Assembly: GCF_030705305.1 (NCBI RefSeq)
Contig: NZ_JAUZEE010000006.1
Span: 267,878 to 331,877 of the forward strand
Reading direction: 5' to 3'
DNA length: 64,000 nucleotides
Source of the DNA: Leptothrix discophora
Lineage (GTDB): Bacteria > Pseudomonadota > Gammaproteobacteria > Burkholderiales > Burkholderiaceae_C
Shown: positions 39,954 through 51,858 of the stretch, piece after piece
Numbering within the stretch: the first letter of the stretch is position 1
Layout of the letters: the number at the start of each line of letters is the position of its first letter
Notes under the pieces: generated by a model
What the model was told of the DNA's origin: nothing
The model's input: only the letters and a program-made list of their open reading frames with translations
The model's database searches: none
Program-made: the position numbers and the translations under genes

Positions 39954-42692
39954 ATGGGAGAAGCCTTGAAAACCGATATGTCTGGCACGGGGCGAATCGC
40001 TCTGAAGCAGGTGGCGGCCGCCGTCGCCCTGTCCGCATTGCTCGCGGGCGCGCCGTCGGCCTGGGCCTTGAGCCTGGGACGATTGACGGTGCAGTCCGCA
40101 TTGGGGGAGGGATTGCGGGCGGAGATCGACGTCACCAGCCTGACGCCCGAAGAGGCGGCGAACCTGCGTGTGCGCATCGCGCCACCGGATGCCTACCGCA
40201 TCGCCGGCGTCGACTACAACCCGGTGCTGCCGCAGACCTCCGTCGCGCTGCAGCGCCGGCCGGATGGCTCGGCCTTCCTGCGCATCTCCAGCAACCAGTC
40301 GGTGCAGGAACCGTTCGTCGACGTGATCCTAGAACTGTCCTGGTCGAGCGGTCGCCTGCTGCGTGAATACACGCTGCTGTTCGACCCGCCCGCCACCGCG
40401 AAGGCGCCGTCCGCGCCCGCTCCGGCAGTCGCTGCTGCACCGCCGGTGGCCACGCCGGCACCGGTCGCCGTCGTGCCTGCCGTTCCGGTGGCGCCGCCTG
40501 CTCCCGCCCTGGCCGCCGCGCCCGAGCCCGCACCCGCACCCGCACCCGCGCCGGTGGCGAACGCGCCTGCTGTCGAATCCGCACCGACCGCGCCCGCCGC
40601 CGCGCTCGGCAAGGGCGAACTGGCCGTTCGCAACAAGGGCAAGGCGCGTGCCGACGTTGCTGCCGCTCCTGCTGCGCCAGCGCCAGCCGCGTCCGATGCG
40701 GCGGCCGCCGAGCTCAAGGTCCGTTCGGGCGACACGCTGTCGTCGATCGCCCGCAAGGTCCAGCCCACCGGTGTCTCGCTCGACCAGATGCTGGTCGGCC
40801 TGTACCAGGGCAACCCGCAGGCCTTCGTCGGCAACAACATGAACCGCCTGCGTTCGGGCGTGATCCTGAATGTGCCGGCCGGCGAACAGCTGTCGACCAT
40901 CGACCCGCAGGAAGCGCGTCGCGTGATCGTTGCCCAGAGCAGCGACTTCAACGCCTACCGCCAGCGCCTGGCTGCTGTCGTTCCGGCGCCTGCCACCGAT
41001 GCTGCGCCGGCCCGCCAGGGCAGCGGCAAGGTGACCGCCGAGGTCCAGGACCAGAAGCAGGCCGCCGCGCCGCAGCAGGACCGCCTCAAGCTCGACAAGG
41101 GCAAACCGGCCGATGGCAAGACCCAAGTCGCGTCGGCCGAGGACAAGATCGCCGCCGATCGCGCCGCCAAGGAAGCCAGCGCCCGCGCCAGCGAACTGGC
41201 CCGCAACGTCGAGGAACTGAAGAAGCTGCAGGCCGCCTCGGCTGCGGTGCCTGCCGCTCCGGCGCCGACGCCGGCCGTGGCCTCCGCACCGGCTCTGCCG
41301 ACGCCGGCCTTGCCGGTGGCCAAGCCGGCTGAGCCGGTGGCGGCTCCGGCGGTCGATCCGGTGGTGGCGTCCGCGCCGGCTGCCGAGGCCGTCGCATCGG
41401 CGCCGTCTGCCGCAGATGCCGCGCTCGCCGCCGCTTCGGCCGCGATGTCCGGCGCTGTCGAGGCAGCCAGTGCACCGGCATCCGCCGTGCCGCCTGCACC
41501 GATCGCCGCCGACGAGCCTTCGCTGATCGACAGCCTGTCCGAGAACCCCTGGGTGCTGCCGGGCGCTGGCGTGGTCATCGCGCTGCTGGCCGGCCTGGGC
41601 TACTACCGGCTGCGTGGCCGCAACAAGGAAGACGCCGGCGTGACCTCCTTCCTGGAGAGCCGCCTTCAGCCGGACTCGTTCTTCGGTGCCAGCGGTGGGC
41701 AGCGCGTCGACACGCGCGATGCCAACGGCGCGCCGTCGTCGATGAGCTATTCGCTGAGCCAGATCGATGCCATCGGTGACGTCGACCCGGTTGCCGAGGC
41801 CGACGTCTACCTGGCCTACGGTCGTGACCTGCAGGCCGAGGAGATCCTGAAGGAGGCGATGCGCGCCAACCCGGATCGCCTGGCCATCCGCACCAAGCTG
41901 CTGGAGGTCTACGCCAAGCGCCGCGACACGAAGGGCTATGAACTGCTGGCCGGCGAGCTCTACGGCCTGACCGGCGGCCAGGGCGAGGACTGGACCCGTG
42001 CGCAGGAACTCGGTCGATCGATCGATCCGGACAATCCGCTCTACGAGCCGGGCGGCCAGCCGGGCATCGGCAGCACGGCCGAGGCCGGCGGCGGCGAGAT
42101 GCTGGGCGCGAGCACGATGCCGCAGTCGATCGTGCCGTCGCCCTCGCGCTTCGAGCACAGCGTGCCGGACCTCGACCTCAGCGCCGACCCGCTGGGCACG
42201 CCGAGCGCAGCGGTGGACCTCGACATCTCGGTGCCCGCCGCGATGGACGATCCGCGCCCGGCCTCGTCGGTGTCCAACACCTTCCCGAGCGTGCCAGCAG
42301 CCTTTGGCAGCGGCCCGGCGGCCTTCGACAGCCGTCCGTCCGGTGACGACTTCCAGGGCAGCGCCAGCCTCGATTTCGAGCTGGATGACCTGCCCCGCAA
42401 CGCCCCGGCGGCTGCGCCGAGCCCGACGATCGACCTGGCCGACCTGTCGCTGGACCTCGATGCACCGCTCAGCCGTCCGGGTTCGATCCCGGCGCCGCTG
42501 AACGTCGAGGCCTACGACAGTGGCGTGGGCGACGACGGCTCCGACCCGCTGGCGCGCAAGCTGGAGCTGGCCGAGGAGTTCAACCAGATCGGCGACTACG
42601 AAGGCGCTCGCGACCTGCTGCAGGAAGTGATCGACAACGCCGACGGCACCCTGCGCGCCAAGGCGCAGGCCATGCTCGACAAGCTCGCCTGA
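39954..42692 (+). CDS. fimV: FimV-like polar hub protein with LysM domain
   Basis: FimV is an inner-membrane, peptidoglycan-binding protein that organises type IV pili and polar functions. The product is about 912 residues from the ATG at 39954 (the ATG at 39978 is equally possible; neither has a good ribosome site). It has a signal peptide (VAAAVALSALLAGAPSAWA), the FimV N-terminal domain starting LSLGRLTVQSALGEGLRAEI, a LysM near residues 253-302 (VRSGDTLSSIARKV), long Ala/Pro regions, a membrane helix near 533-553 (WVLPGAGVVIALLAGLGYY), an acidic cytoplasmic part with TPR-like ADVYLAYGRDLQAEEILKEAM, and the C-terminal FimV motif KLELAEEFNQIGDYEGARDLLQEV. Confidence 0.93.
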   Translation: MGEALKTDMSGTGRIALKQVAAAVALSALLAGAPSAWALSLGRLTVQSALGEGLRAEIDVTSLTPEEAANLRVRIAPPDAYRIAGVDYNPVLPQTSVALQRRPDGSAFLRISSNQSVQEPFVDVILELSWSSGRLLREYTLLFDPPATAKAPSAPAPAVAAAPPVATPAPVAVVPAVPVAPPAPALAAAPEPAPAPAPAPVANAPAVESAPTAPAAALGKGELAVRNKGKARADVAAAPAAPAPAASDAAAAELKVRSGDTLSSIARKVQPTGVSLDQMLVGLYQGNPQAFVGNNMNRLRSGVILNVPAGEQLSTIDPQEARRVIVAQSSDFNAYRQRLAAVVPAPATDAAPARQGSGKVTAEVQDQKQAAAPQQDRLKLDKGKPADGKTQVASAEDKIAADRAAKEASARASELARNVEELKKLQAASAAVPAAPAPTPAVASAPALPTPALPVAKPAEPVAAPAVDPVVASAPAAEAVASAPSAADAALAAASAAMSGAVEAASAPASAVPPAPIAADEPSLIDSLSENPWVLPGAGVVIALLAGLGYYRLRGRNKEDAGVTSFLESRLQPDSFFGASGGQRVDTRDANGAPSSMSYSLSQIDAIGDVDPVAEADVYLAYGRDLQAEEILKEAMRANPDRLAIRTKLLEVYAKRRDTKGYELLAGELYGLTGGQGEDWTRAQELGRSIDPDNPLYEPGGQPGIGSTAEAGGGEMLGASTMPQSIVPSPSRFEHSVPDLDLSADPLGTPSAAVDLDISVPAAMDDPRPASSVSNTFPSVPAAFGSGPAAFDSRPSGDDFQGSASLDFELDDLPRNAPAAAPSPTIDLADLSLDLDAPLSRPGSIPAPLNVEAYDSGVGDDGSDPLARKLELAEEFNQIGDYEGARDLLQEVIDNADGTLRAKAQAMLDKLA

Positions 42693-42746
42693 GCCTGTCC
42701 ATGAAGTTCCGCATCCGATGACCGTCACCACCAGGGGCTCGGTGCC

Positions 42747-43553
42747 GTGCGACTCGCGCTCGGCCTGAGCTACCGGGGCACCGCCTACAGGGGCTGGCAG
42801 AGCCAGCAGGGCGGTGGCACGGTGCAGGATGCGCTCGAAGCGGCCCTCGGCCGCTTCGCCGCTTGTGAGGTCCGCACCCTCTGCGCCGGCCGGACCGACG
42901 CGGGCGTTCACGCGCTGAACCAGGTCGTCCACCTGGACACCGACCGTGATCGCGAGAACTACGCCTGGGTGCGCGGCACCAACACCTTCCTGCCGCCGGA
43001 CATCGCGGTGCAGTGGTGCCGGCGCGTGCCGGATCACTTTCACGCCCGCAACGGCGCGCGTGGTCGGCGCTACGTCTACCTGCTGCTGGAGTCGCCGGTG
43101 CGCCCGGCGATCGAGTCCGGCCAGCTCGGCTGGACCTTCCGCCCGCTGGACGGCGCGCGTCTGCGTGCGGCGGCCGATGTGCTGGTCGGCGAGCATGATT
43201 TCTCGGCCTTCCGCTCGTCGGAATGCCAGGCGCTGTCGCCGGTCAAGCAGCTGCGCGAGATCTCGATCCGCCGCCAGGGCGCGATCTGGCGGCTGGAATT
43301 CGAGGGATCGGCCTTCCTGCACCACATGGTCCGCAACATCATGGGCTGCCTGATCACGGTGGCCAGTGGCAGGCGCGAGCCCAGCTGGCTGGCCGGCGTG
43401 CTGGCCTCGCGCGACCGCAAGCTGGCCTCTCCGACCTTCATGCCCGACGGGCTGCATTTCATGGGCCCGCGATACGATGTCGAGCTGGCCGTGCCCGAGC
43501 GCACGCCTGCCTTCGACGCGCTGCCCGCCGACACCGCCGTCCTGTCCTACTGA
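42747..43553 (+). CDS. truA: tRNA pseudouridine(38-40) synthase
   Basis: TruA makes pseudouridine in the anticodon stem-loop of many tRNAs. The 268-residue product starts with GTG after an AGGGG ribosome site (VRLALGLSYRGTAYRGWQSQQGG). The catalytic aspartate is in CAGRTDAGVHALNQVVHLDT. FHARNGARGRRYVYLLLES, HDFSAFRSSECQA and FLHHMVRNIMGCLITVASGR are all conserved. trpF follows three bases after the stop, so truA is probably the first gene of the truA-trpF-trpB-trpA-accD transcript, an order common in betaproteobacteria. Confidence 0.96.
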   Translation: MRLALGLSYRGTAYRGWQSQQGGGTVQDALEAALGRFAACEVRTLCAGRTDAGVHALNQVVHLDTDRDRENYAWVRGTNTFLPPDIAVQWCRRVPDHFHARNGARGRRYVYLLLESPVRPAIESGQLGWTFRPLDGARLRAAADVLVGEHDFSAFRSSECQALSPVKQLREISIRRQGAIWRLEFEGSAFLHHMVRNIMGCLITVASGRREPSWLAGVLASRDRKLASPTFMPDGLHFMGPRYDVELAVPERTPAFDALPADTAVLSY

Positions 43554-43556
43554 TCG

Positions 43557-44255
43557 ATGCCATCGATGCCGCCGCTGTCCCCGTCCCTGTCCCCGCCTGC
43601 CCGCACCCGCATCAAGATCTGCGGCCTGACCCGCTCCGAGGATGTCGATGCGGCCGTCGCCGCCGGTGCCGACGCGATCGGCTTCGTCTTCTACGCCCGC
43701 AGCCCCCGAGCGGTGACGCCCGGTCAGGCGGCCGAACTGGCGCGTCGCCTGCCGCCCTTCGTGACGCCGGTGGGCCTGTTCGTCAACGCCCCGCCGGCCG
43801 AGATCGCCGATGCCTGCGAGCGCATCCCGACGCTGCTGCTCCAGTTCCACGGCGACGAGACCGCCGACCAGTGCGACGCGGCGGGACGTCCCTACCTGCG
43901 GGCGGCCAGGGTGGCGCCGGGGTTCGACTTGCTAAACTTCGCCCGCTCCTTTCCCGCTGCCCAGGCCCTGCTCCTGGACGCCCATGTCGAGGGCTACGGG
44001 GGAGGTGGAAAGGTCTTCGATTGGTCGCTCATTCCCGCCGACGCCCCCGCTCCGGTCGTTTTGTCTGGTGGGTTGAATCCTGCAAACGTGACCGATGGGA
44101 TCGCCCGCGTCCGGCCCTGTGCCGTTGACGTGAGTTCGGGCGTCGAGGTCGCCAAGGGCATCAAGGACGCCGTCCTGATGCGCCGCTTCTGCGAGGCGGT
44201 TCGCGTGGCCGATGCCCGGCTCGCCGCCGCGACGCCGGCCGGTCCCGCCGCCTGA
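43557..44255 (+). CDS. trpF: Phosphoribosylanthranilate isomerase
   Basis: TrpF catalyses the Amadori rearrangement of phosphoribosylanthranilate in tryptophan synthesis. The 232-residue TIM-barrel protein contains [35 protein letters not shown], with the catalytic Cys in KICGLT, and the catalytic Asp in [22 protein letters not shown]. The phosphate-binding [17 protein letters not shown] and [15 protein letters not shown] follow. The ATG at 43557 is three bases after truA; a second ATG at 43566 is also possible. trpB follows after 95 bases. Confidence 0.95.
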   Translation: MPSMPPLSPSLSPPARTRIKICGLTRSEDVDAAVAAGADAIGFVFYARSPRAVTPGQAAELARRLPPFVTPVGLFVNAPPAEIADACERIPTLLLQFHGDETADQCDAAGRPYLRAARVAPGFDLLNFARSFPAAQALLLDAHVEGYGGGGKVFDWSLIPADAPAPVVLSGGLNPANVTDGIARVRPCAVDVSSGVEVAKGIKDAVLMRRFCEAVRVADARLAAATPAGPAA

Positions 44256-44350
44256 ACCTGACCACTGCCCCCGAGGTGCCGCGTCCGGCGCCTCATCCGC
44301 ATCCTGCCGCGCGTCACGCTCGCGCGGCGCTCCCGCGAGAGAGAGACACC

Positions 44351-45633
<1,283 letters not shown>

Positions 45634-45637
<4 letters not shown>

Positions 45638-46454
45638 ACCGCATCGCCGCCACCTTCGAGCGCCTGCGCGCGCAAGGCCGCAAGGCCCTGATCCCCTACG
45701 TCACTGCCGGTGATCCGTATGCCGACGTGACGGTCGAGCTGATGCACGGCATGGCCGCAGCCGGCGCCGACGTGATCGAGCTGGGCGTGCCGTTCTCGGA
45801 CCCGATGGCCGACGGCCCCGTCATCCAGCGCGCCAGCGAGCGCGCGCTGGCTCGTGGCATCAGCACCGCCCGGGTGCTGGACATGGTGCGCGATTTCCGC
45901 AGCACCGACACCCGCACGCCGGTCGTGCTGATGGGCTACGCCAACCCGATCGAGCGCTACGGCCAGGACCGATTCGTCGACGACGCGCAAGCCGCCGGCG
46001 TCGACGGCGTGCTGGTGGTGGACTACCCGCCGCAGGAATGCGAGGCCTTCGCCACCCGGCTGCGCGCCGCTGGCATGGACCCGATCTTCCTGCTGGCGCC
46101 GACTTCGACCGACGCGCGCATGGCCGATGTCGGCCGCATCGCCACCGGCTACGTCTACTACGTCTCGCTCAAGGGCGTGACCGGCGCGGGCAACCTCGAC
46201 ACCGATGCGGTCGCCGCGATGGTGCCGCGCATCCGCCAGCATGTCGGCGTGCCGGTGGGGGTCGGATTCGGCATCCGCGACGCCCAGACCGCGATCGCCG
46301 TCGCCCGGGTTTCGGACGCCGTCGTGATCGGTTCCCGTATCATCCAGTTGATCCAGGATGCCCCGCGTGAGCAGGTCGTCTCTGCCGCTTCCGGCTTCGT
46401 CGCCGAGATCCGCGCGGCGCTGGACACCCTCCAAACGCCGCAAGGAGCAAGCGC

Positions 46455-46458
<4 letters not shown>
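45634..46458 (+). CDS. trpA: Tryptophan synthase alpha chain
   Basis: TrpA splits indole-glycerol phosphate and channels indole to TrpB. The 274-residue TIM barrel has [23 protein letters not shown], the catalytic Glu in [23 protein letters not shown], and the catalytic Asp in [42 protein letters not shown] and [12 protein letters not shown] bind the substrate phosphate. The start overlaps the trpB stop (ATGA) and its own stop overlaps accD in the same way, so trpB, trpA and accD are translationally coupled. Confidence 0.97.
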
Positions 46459-47327
<869 letters not shown>

Positions 47328-47365
47328 CCGAGGCCTGAGCCAGCCCTGCGGCTGGCATGAACCGG

Positions 47366-47394
47366 GGGCGTCGCGAGGCGCCCTTGTCTTTTTT
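47366..47394 (+). terminator. Intrinsic terminator after accD
   Basis: GGGCGTC and GGCGCCC pair (one G-T) around a GCGA tetraloop (47366-47383), followed by TTGTCTTTTTT. It ends the trp/accD transcript before folC. Confidence 0.85.
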
Positions 47395-47437
47395 GGGGTG
47401 GCACCGTCCGCGCCACCGTTCCGGAGTTCCCGACCCG

Positions 47438-48751
47438 ATGTACCGCACCCTCGCCGAGTGGCTGTCGCACTGCGAACGCCTGCACCCACGCACCATCGAC
47501 CTGACGCTCGAGCGGGTCGCCACCGTGGCGCAGCGGCTCGACCTGCGCATCGGCGTGCCGGTCTTCACCGTCGCCGGCACCAACGGCAAGGGCTCGACCT
47601 GCGCCATGCTGGAGGCGATCCTGACCCAGGCCGGCTACCGGGTCGGCGTCTACACCTCGCCGCACCTGGTGCACTTCGAGGAACGCCTGCGCGTCAACGG
47701 CGAGATCGTCCAGGCCGATGCCCTGCTGGCCGACTTCGAGGCCGTCGAAGCCGCGCGCGACGGCGGCTCGCTGACCTACTTCGAGTTCACCACGCTGGCG
47801 CTGCTGCGCCACCTGTCGTCCCAGCCGCTCGACGCGGTCGTGCTGGAGGTCGGCCTCGGCGGCCGGCTCGATGCGGTCAACGTGATCGATGCCGACTGCG
47901 CCGTCATCACCAGCATCGACCTCGACCACATGGACTTCCTCGGCCCGGACCGCGAGTCCATCGGCCGCGAGAAGGCCGGCGTGATGTGCGCCGGTCGCCC
48001 GGCCATCGTCTCCGACCCGCAGCCGCCGGCCAGCCTGTTGGCGCACGCGGCCGAACTGGGCGTGGACCTGTGGTGCTTCGGTCGCGACTTCAACTACGCC
48101 GGCGACCGCCAGCAGTGGTCCTGGAGCGGCCGCGGCCGGCGCTACAACGCGATGGCCTACCCAGCGCTGCGAGGCGCCAACCAGCTGCTCAACGCCTCGG
48201 GCGTGCTGGCCGCGCTGGACGCCATGCGAGCGCAGCTGCCGGTGCCGGCCCAGGCCGTGCGCAACGGGCTGGCCATGGTCGAACTGCCGGGGCGCTTCCA
48301 GATCGTGCCGGGCCAGCCGACCCTGGTGCTCGACGTCGCCCACAACCCGCACGCCGCCGCCGTGCTGGCGCGCAACCTCGACCAGATGGCCTACCACCCG
48401 CGCACCCACGTCGTGCTCGGTGCCATGGCCGACAAGGACATCGCCGGCCTGGTGCAGCCGCTGCTCCCGCTGGTCGACAGCTGGCATTGCACCGACCTCC
48501 CGACCGCGCGTGCGGCCCGTGCGGTCGACGTGGCGCAAGCGGTCGACGCGGCCCGCGCAGCGCATCCGTCGGCTTCGGCGCCCCTGCCGGTGGCGACGAT
48601 CGCCTGCCATGCGGACCCGTCCACGGCCCTGGCCGCGGCCATCGCCGCCGCAGACCCCACGGATAGAATCGTGGTCTTCGGATCGTTCTACACCGTTGGT
48701 GGCGTGATCGAGGCCGGATTGCCGCGGCTGGGCAGCGCGCACCTCGGCTGA
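47438..48751 (+). CDS. folC: Dihydrofolate synthase / folylpolyglutamate synthase
   Basis: FolC adds glutamate to dihydropteroate and to folates. The 437-residue Mur-ligase-like protein starts MYRTLAEWLSHCERLHPRTIDLTLERV; ATG 47438 fits this and has GGAG upstream. The P-loop is VFTVAGTNGKGSTCAMLEAIL. YTSPHLVHFEERLRVNGEIV, LEVGLGGRLDAVNVIDADCAVITSIDLDH, and in the C-terminal domain LPGRFQIVPGQPTLVLDVAHNPHAA are conserved. It is separated from accD by a terminator and followed by the SPOR, cvpA and purF genes. Confidence 0.95.
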   Translation: MYRTLAEWLSHCERLHPRTIDLTLERVATVAQRLDLRIGVPVFTVAGTNGKGSTCAMLEAILTQAGYRVGVYTSPHLVHFEERLRVNGEIVQADALLADFEAVEAARDGGSLTYFEFTTLALLRHLSSQPLDAVVLEVGLGGRLDAVNVIDADCAVITSIDLDHMDFLGPDRESIGREKAGVMCAGRPAIVSDPQPPASLLAHAAELGVDLWCFGRDFNYAGDRQQWSWSGRGRRYNAMAYPALRGANQLLNASGVLAALDAMRAQLPVPAQAVRNGLAMVELPGRFQIVPGQPTLVLDVAHNPHAAAVLARNLDQMAYHPRTHVVLGAMADKDIAGLVQPLLPLVDSWHCTDLPTARAARAVDVAQAVDAARAAHPSASAPLPVATIACHADPSTALAAAIAAADPTDRIVVFGSFYTVGGVIEAGLPRLGSAHLG

Positions 48752-48904
48752 GCCGCCGCAGCGGTCGGTCCTTGCCGAAGACCCGCTGCGCCGTTCACCT
48801 CGCCGGTCTCCAAGCCCCCGACGTTCGCCGCCTGCCTCGTCCCCTGCCAAACGCCCCTCCATGGCGCCTGCCGCTGACGACGGTTCACCCGGATCCACCG
48901 CCTG

Positions 48905-49711
48905 ATGCGCCTGCCTTCCTTTCTCCAGCGCCAGCAACCCAACCGACCGGGCGCCGCGTCCGGTCGCGGTGCCGTGCCGCAGGACGATGCCTTGATCGAG
49001 CTGCTGCGCGTGCGCGCCCGGCGTCGCCTGATCGGCGCGGCGGTGCTCGTGGTGCTCGCGGTGGTCCTGCTGCCGATGATCTTCGAGTCCAAGCCACGGC
49101 CGATGAGCGGCCCGGTGACGATCGAGGTCGCACGACCCGATGGGAACGGCGCTTCGGGTGCCGTCGCGATCGTGCAGGCACCGCCAGCGGCACCACCCGC
49201 TCCGGCACCACCCGCTCCGGCGACACCCGCACCCGCTCCTGCTCCCGCACCAGTTGTCCCGGCCTCTCCGGCACCGCCGGTTGTCGCCGAGCCTGACCCG
49301 GCCCCGCCGATCGCCCAGCCCTTGCCGGACAAGCCGGTCGCCAAGCCCATCGAGAAGCCGCCCGCCAAGCCGGTGGAGAAGGGGGTCGAGAAGCCTGCAG
49401 CGGCGAAAGCCGTCGACAAGCCTGTCGAGAAAACGGTCTCCAGGCCCGACCCCGCCAAGGTTGACACCGGCAAGGCCGATGCGACCCGCTATGCCGTCCA
49501 GGTCGGCGCCTTTGCGGAGGCCAACGCGGTGCGCGAGACGCGCGCGCGGCTGGACAAGCTCGGCCTGCGTTCGAGCGTCCAGACCGTCGAGACCGCCAGC
49601 GGCACGCGAACCCGCGTGCGGGTCGGTCCGTACGCCTCACGCGAGGAGGCCGACAAGGCCGCTGCCCAGCTGCGCGCCGCCGGCCTGCCCGGCATGATCG
49701 TGCCGCAGTGA
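48905..49711 (+). CDS. SPOR-domain membrane protein (DedD-like)
   Basis: This 268-residue protein has a cytoplasmic N-terminus, one membrane helix at about residues 41-60 (LIGAAVLVVLAVVLLPMIF) and a long periplasmic Pro/Ala/Lys linker. A C-terminal SPOR domain (residues 195-268: ATRYAVQVGAFAEANAVRETRARLDKL ... RTRVRVGPYASREEADKAAAQLRAAGLPGMIV) binds denuded septal peptidoglycan. The position between folC and cvpA-purF is that of E. coli dedD, so a role in cell division is likely. The linker has near-tandem PAP and EKP repeats. The symbol dedD is plausible but not certain. Confidence 0.88.
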   Translation: MRLPSFLQRQQPNRPGAASGRGAVPQDDALIELLRVRARRRLIGAAVLVVLAVVLLPMIFESKPRPMSGPVTIEVARPDGNGASGAVAIVQAPPAAPPAPAPPAPATPAPAPAPAPVVPASPAPPVVAEPDPAPPIAQPLPDKPVAKPIEKPPAKPVEKGVEKPAAAKAVDKPVEKTVSRPDPAKVDTGKADATRYAVQVGAFAEANAVRETRARLDKLGLRSSVQTVETASGTRTRVRVGPYASREEADKAAAQLRAAGLPGMIVPQ

Positions 49712-49721
49712 GGCCGGCCCG

Positions 49722-50234
49722 ATGACGCTGGATGCCTCCTGGGTCGACATCGGCGCGGCGCTGATCCTGCTGCTGTCCATCGTGCTGGGCCTGTTGCGCG
49801 GGCTGGTGCACGAGGTCCTGTCGGTGCTGGGCTGGCTGGTCGCCTGGCTGCTGGCCCGCTCGGCCGCCTTGCCGGTCGGTGATTGGCTGGGCTGGGCGCC
49901 GCCGGGATCGAGCCTGCGCGTGGGCATCGGCTTCGTGCTGACCTTCGCGCTGGCGATGTTGGCCTGGCGCATCCTCGCCTGGCTGCTGTCCCAGATCATC
50001 AAGGCCAGCGTGCTGGCGCCGATAGACCGTGTGCTGGGCGGCCTGTTCGGCCTGCTGCGCGGTGGCCTCATCGTCGTGCTGCTGGTCACGCTGGCGGGTT
50101 TCACGCCGCTGGTGCGCAAGCCGTTCTGGCGCGAGTCGGTCTCGGTCGGTGCCGCCCAGGCGGTGCTGGTGGCGCTTGCGCCCATCCTTCCAGGCGACTG
50201 GACGAAGCCTTCCAACGGTCGGCCGATGCCCTGA
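49722..50234 (+). CDS. cvpA: CvpA family inner-membrane protein
   Basis: CvpA is needed for colicin V export in E. coli and for envelope robustness; its molecular job is not settled. The 170-residue product has four hydrophobic segments (WVDIGAALILLLSIVLGLLRGLVHEVLSVLGWLVAWLLA, then VGIGFVLTFALAMLAWRILAWLL and VLGGLFGLLRGGLIVVLLVTLAGF). The GLLRGLVHEVLS and DRVLGGLFGLLRG segments are the family signature. It lies directly upstream of purF, the universal neighbour of cvpA, and 10 bases after the SPOR gene. Confidence 0.93.
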   Translation: MTLDASWVDIGAALILLLSIVLGLLRGLVHEVLSVLGWLVAWLLARSAALPVGDWLGWAPPGSSLRVGIGFVLTFALAMLAWRILAWLLSQIIKASVLAPIDRVLGGLFGLLRGGLIVVLLVTLAGFTPLVRKPFWRESVSVGAAQAVLVALAPILPGDWTKPSNGRPMP

Positions 50235-50318
50235 GCGTGGACAATACGGGTTGTCCCGCAGCGGCTTGCCGTCGACCCTCGACGGTGGTGCGCGGGATCC
50301 CTTTTTTCGGAGTGAACG

Positions 50319-51839
50319 ATGTGTGGCATCGTCGGGGTGACGTCGAACTCGCCCGTGAATCAACAGATCTATGACGCCCTGCTGCTGCTGCAGCACCGCG
50401 GCCAGGATGCCGCCGGCATCGTGACGGCGGTGGGCACCAAGTTCTTCATGCACAAGGCGCGCGGCATGGTCCGCGATGTCTTCCGCACCCGCAACATGCG
50501 GGCGCTGCCGGGCACGATGGGTCTGGGCCAGGTGCGCTATCCGACCGCCGGCAACGCCTACAGCGAGGAAGAGGCCCAGCCCTTCTACGTCAACGCGCCC
50601 TTCGGCGTCGTGCTGGTCCACAACGGCAACCTGACCAACGCGCACGCGCTCAAGCAGGAGCTGTTCGACGTCGACCGTCGCCACATCAACACCGAGAGCG
50701 ACACCGAGGTCCTGATCAACATCCTCGCGCACGAGCTCGAACTGGCCGCGCGCGACCAGCCCCTGTCACCGGTGGAGGTCTTCAAGGCCGTCTCCGCCGT
50801 GCATCGTCGTGTCAAGGGGTCCTACGCGGTGGTCGCGCTGATCGCCGGCTACGGGCTGCTGGCCTTCCGTGACCCCTATGGCATCCGGCCGCTGTGCCTG
50901 GGCTCGCAGGACGGTGCCGCCGGCATCGAGTGGATGGTGGCCAGCGAATCGGTGGCGCTCGAAGGCTCGGGCTTCAAGATGCTGCGCGACGTCGCCCCCG
51001 GCGAGGCCGTCTTCATCGACACCAACGGCCAGCTGCATGCCCAGCAGTGCGCAGCCTCGCCGTCGCTGAACCCCTGCGTGTTCGAGTTCGTCTACCTGGC
51101 GCGGCCCGACTCGGTGATCGACGGCGTGTCGGTCTACCACGCCCGCCTCAACATGGGCGAGACGCTGGCCCAGCGCGTCATCAACACGATGCCGCCGTCG
51201 GACATCGACGTGGTCATCCCGATCCCCGAATCCAGCCGTCCCTCGGCGATGCAGCTGGCGCAGAAGCTGGGCAAGCCCTACCGCGAAGGCTTCGTCAAGA
51301 ACCGCTACGTCGGTCGCACCTTCATCATGCCGGGGCAGGCTGTGCGCAAGAAGAGCGTGCGCCAGAAGCTCAACGCCATCGGCATGGAGTTCAAGGGCCG
51401 CAACGTGCTGCTGGTCGACGACTCCATCGTGCGAGGCACGACCTCCAAGGAGATCGTGCAGATGGCCCGCGAGGCCGGTGCCAACAAGGTCTACATGGCC
51501 TCGGCCGCGCCGCCGGTGCGCTACCCGAACGTCTACGGCATCGACATGCCGACCAGCGAGGAGCTGATCGCGCACAACCGCTCGATCGAGGAGATCCGCG
51601 CCTACATCGGCTGCGACGCGCTGATCTACCAGGACGTCGATGCGATGAAGCGCGCGGTCGCGGCGCTCAACCCGAAGCTGGCCGGCTTCGAGGCCTCCTG
51701 CTTCGACGGCCGCTACATCACCGGCGACGTCAGCGCGGCCGATTTCGAGGCCATGCAAACCCAGCGCAGCAACCAGCCGCAGGACGAGGAAAGCGCCGCC
51801 GACCGCGGCCGCCTCGCGCTGCAGAACGCCAGCGAGTGA
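50319..51839 (+). CDS. purF: Amidophosphoribosyltransferase
   Basis: PurF makes phosphoribosylamine from PRPP and glutamine, the first step of purine synthesis. The 506-residue product starts MCGIVGV, giving the N-terminal nucleophile Cys after Met removal, with no propeptide. LVHNGNLTNAHALKQEL and YDALLLLQHRGQDAAGIVT belong to the glutaminase domain. The PRPP loop is NVLLVDDSIVRGTTSKEIVQMAREAGA. CGGAGTGAACG precedes the ATG. It is followed by metZ after 19 bases; this purF-metZ pairing is typical of pseudomonads and betaproteobacteria. Confidence 0.97.
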   Translation: MCGIVGVTSNSPVNQQIYDALLLLQHRGQDAAGIVTAVGTKFFMHKARGMVRDVFRTRNMRALPGTMGLGQVRYPTAGNAYSEEEAQPFYVNAPFGVVLVHNGNLTNAHALKQELFDVDRRHINTESDTEVLINILAHELELAARDQPLSPVEVFKAVSAVHRRVKGSYAVVALIAGYGLLAFRDPYGIRPLCLGSQDGAAGIEWMVASESVALEGSGFKMLRDVAPGEAVFIDTNGQLHAQQCAASPSLNPCVFEFVYLARPDSVIDGVSVYHARLNMGETLAQRVINTMPPSDIDVVIPIPESSRPSAMQLAQKLGKPYREGFVKNRYVGRTFIMPGQAVRKKSVRQKLNAIGMEFKGRNVLLVDDSIVRGTTSKEIVQMAREAGANKVYMASAAPPVRYPNVYGIDMPTSEELIAHNRSIEEIRAYIGCDALIYQDVDAMKRAVAALNPKLAGFEASCFDGRYITGDVSAADFEAMQTQRSNQPQDEESAADRGRLALQNASE

Positions 51840-51858
51840 GCCGAAGGACCTGCCCCGC

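Noticed and set aside
40329..43850. 1173-codon open frame opposite fimV and truA
   Set aside because: Same artefact; ends in Arg/Gly/Cys-rich sequence mirrored from the fimV Ala/Pro region.
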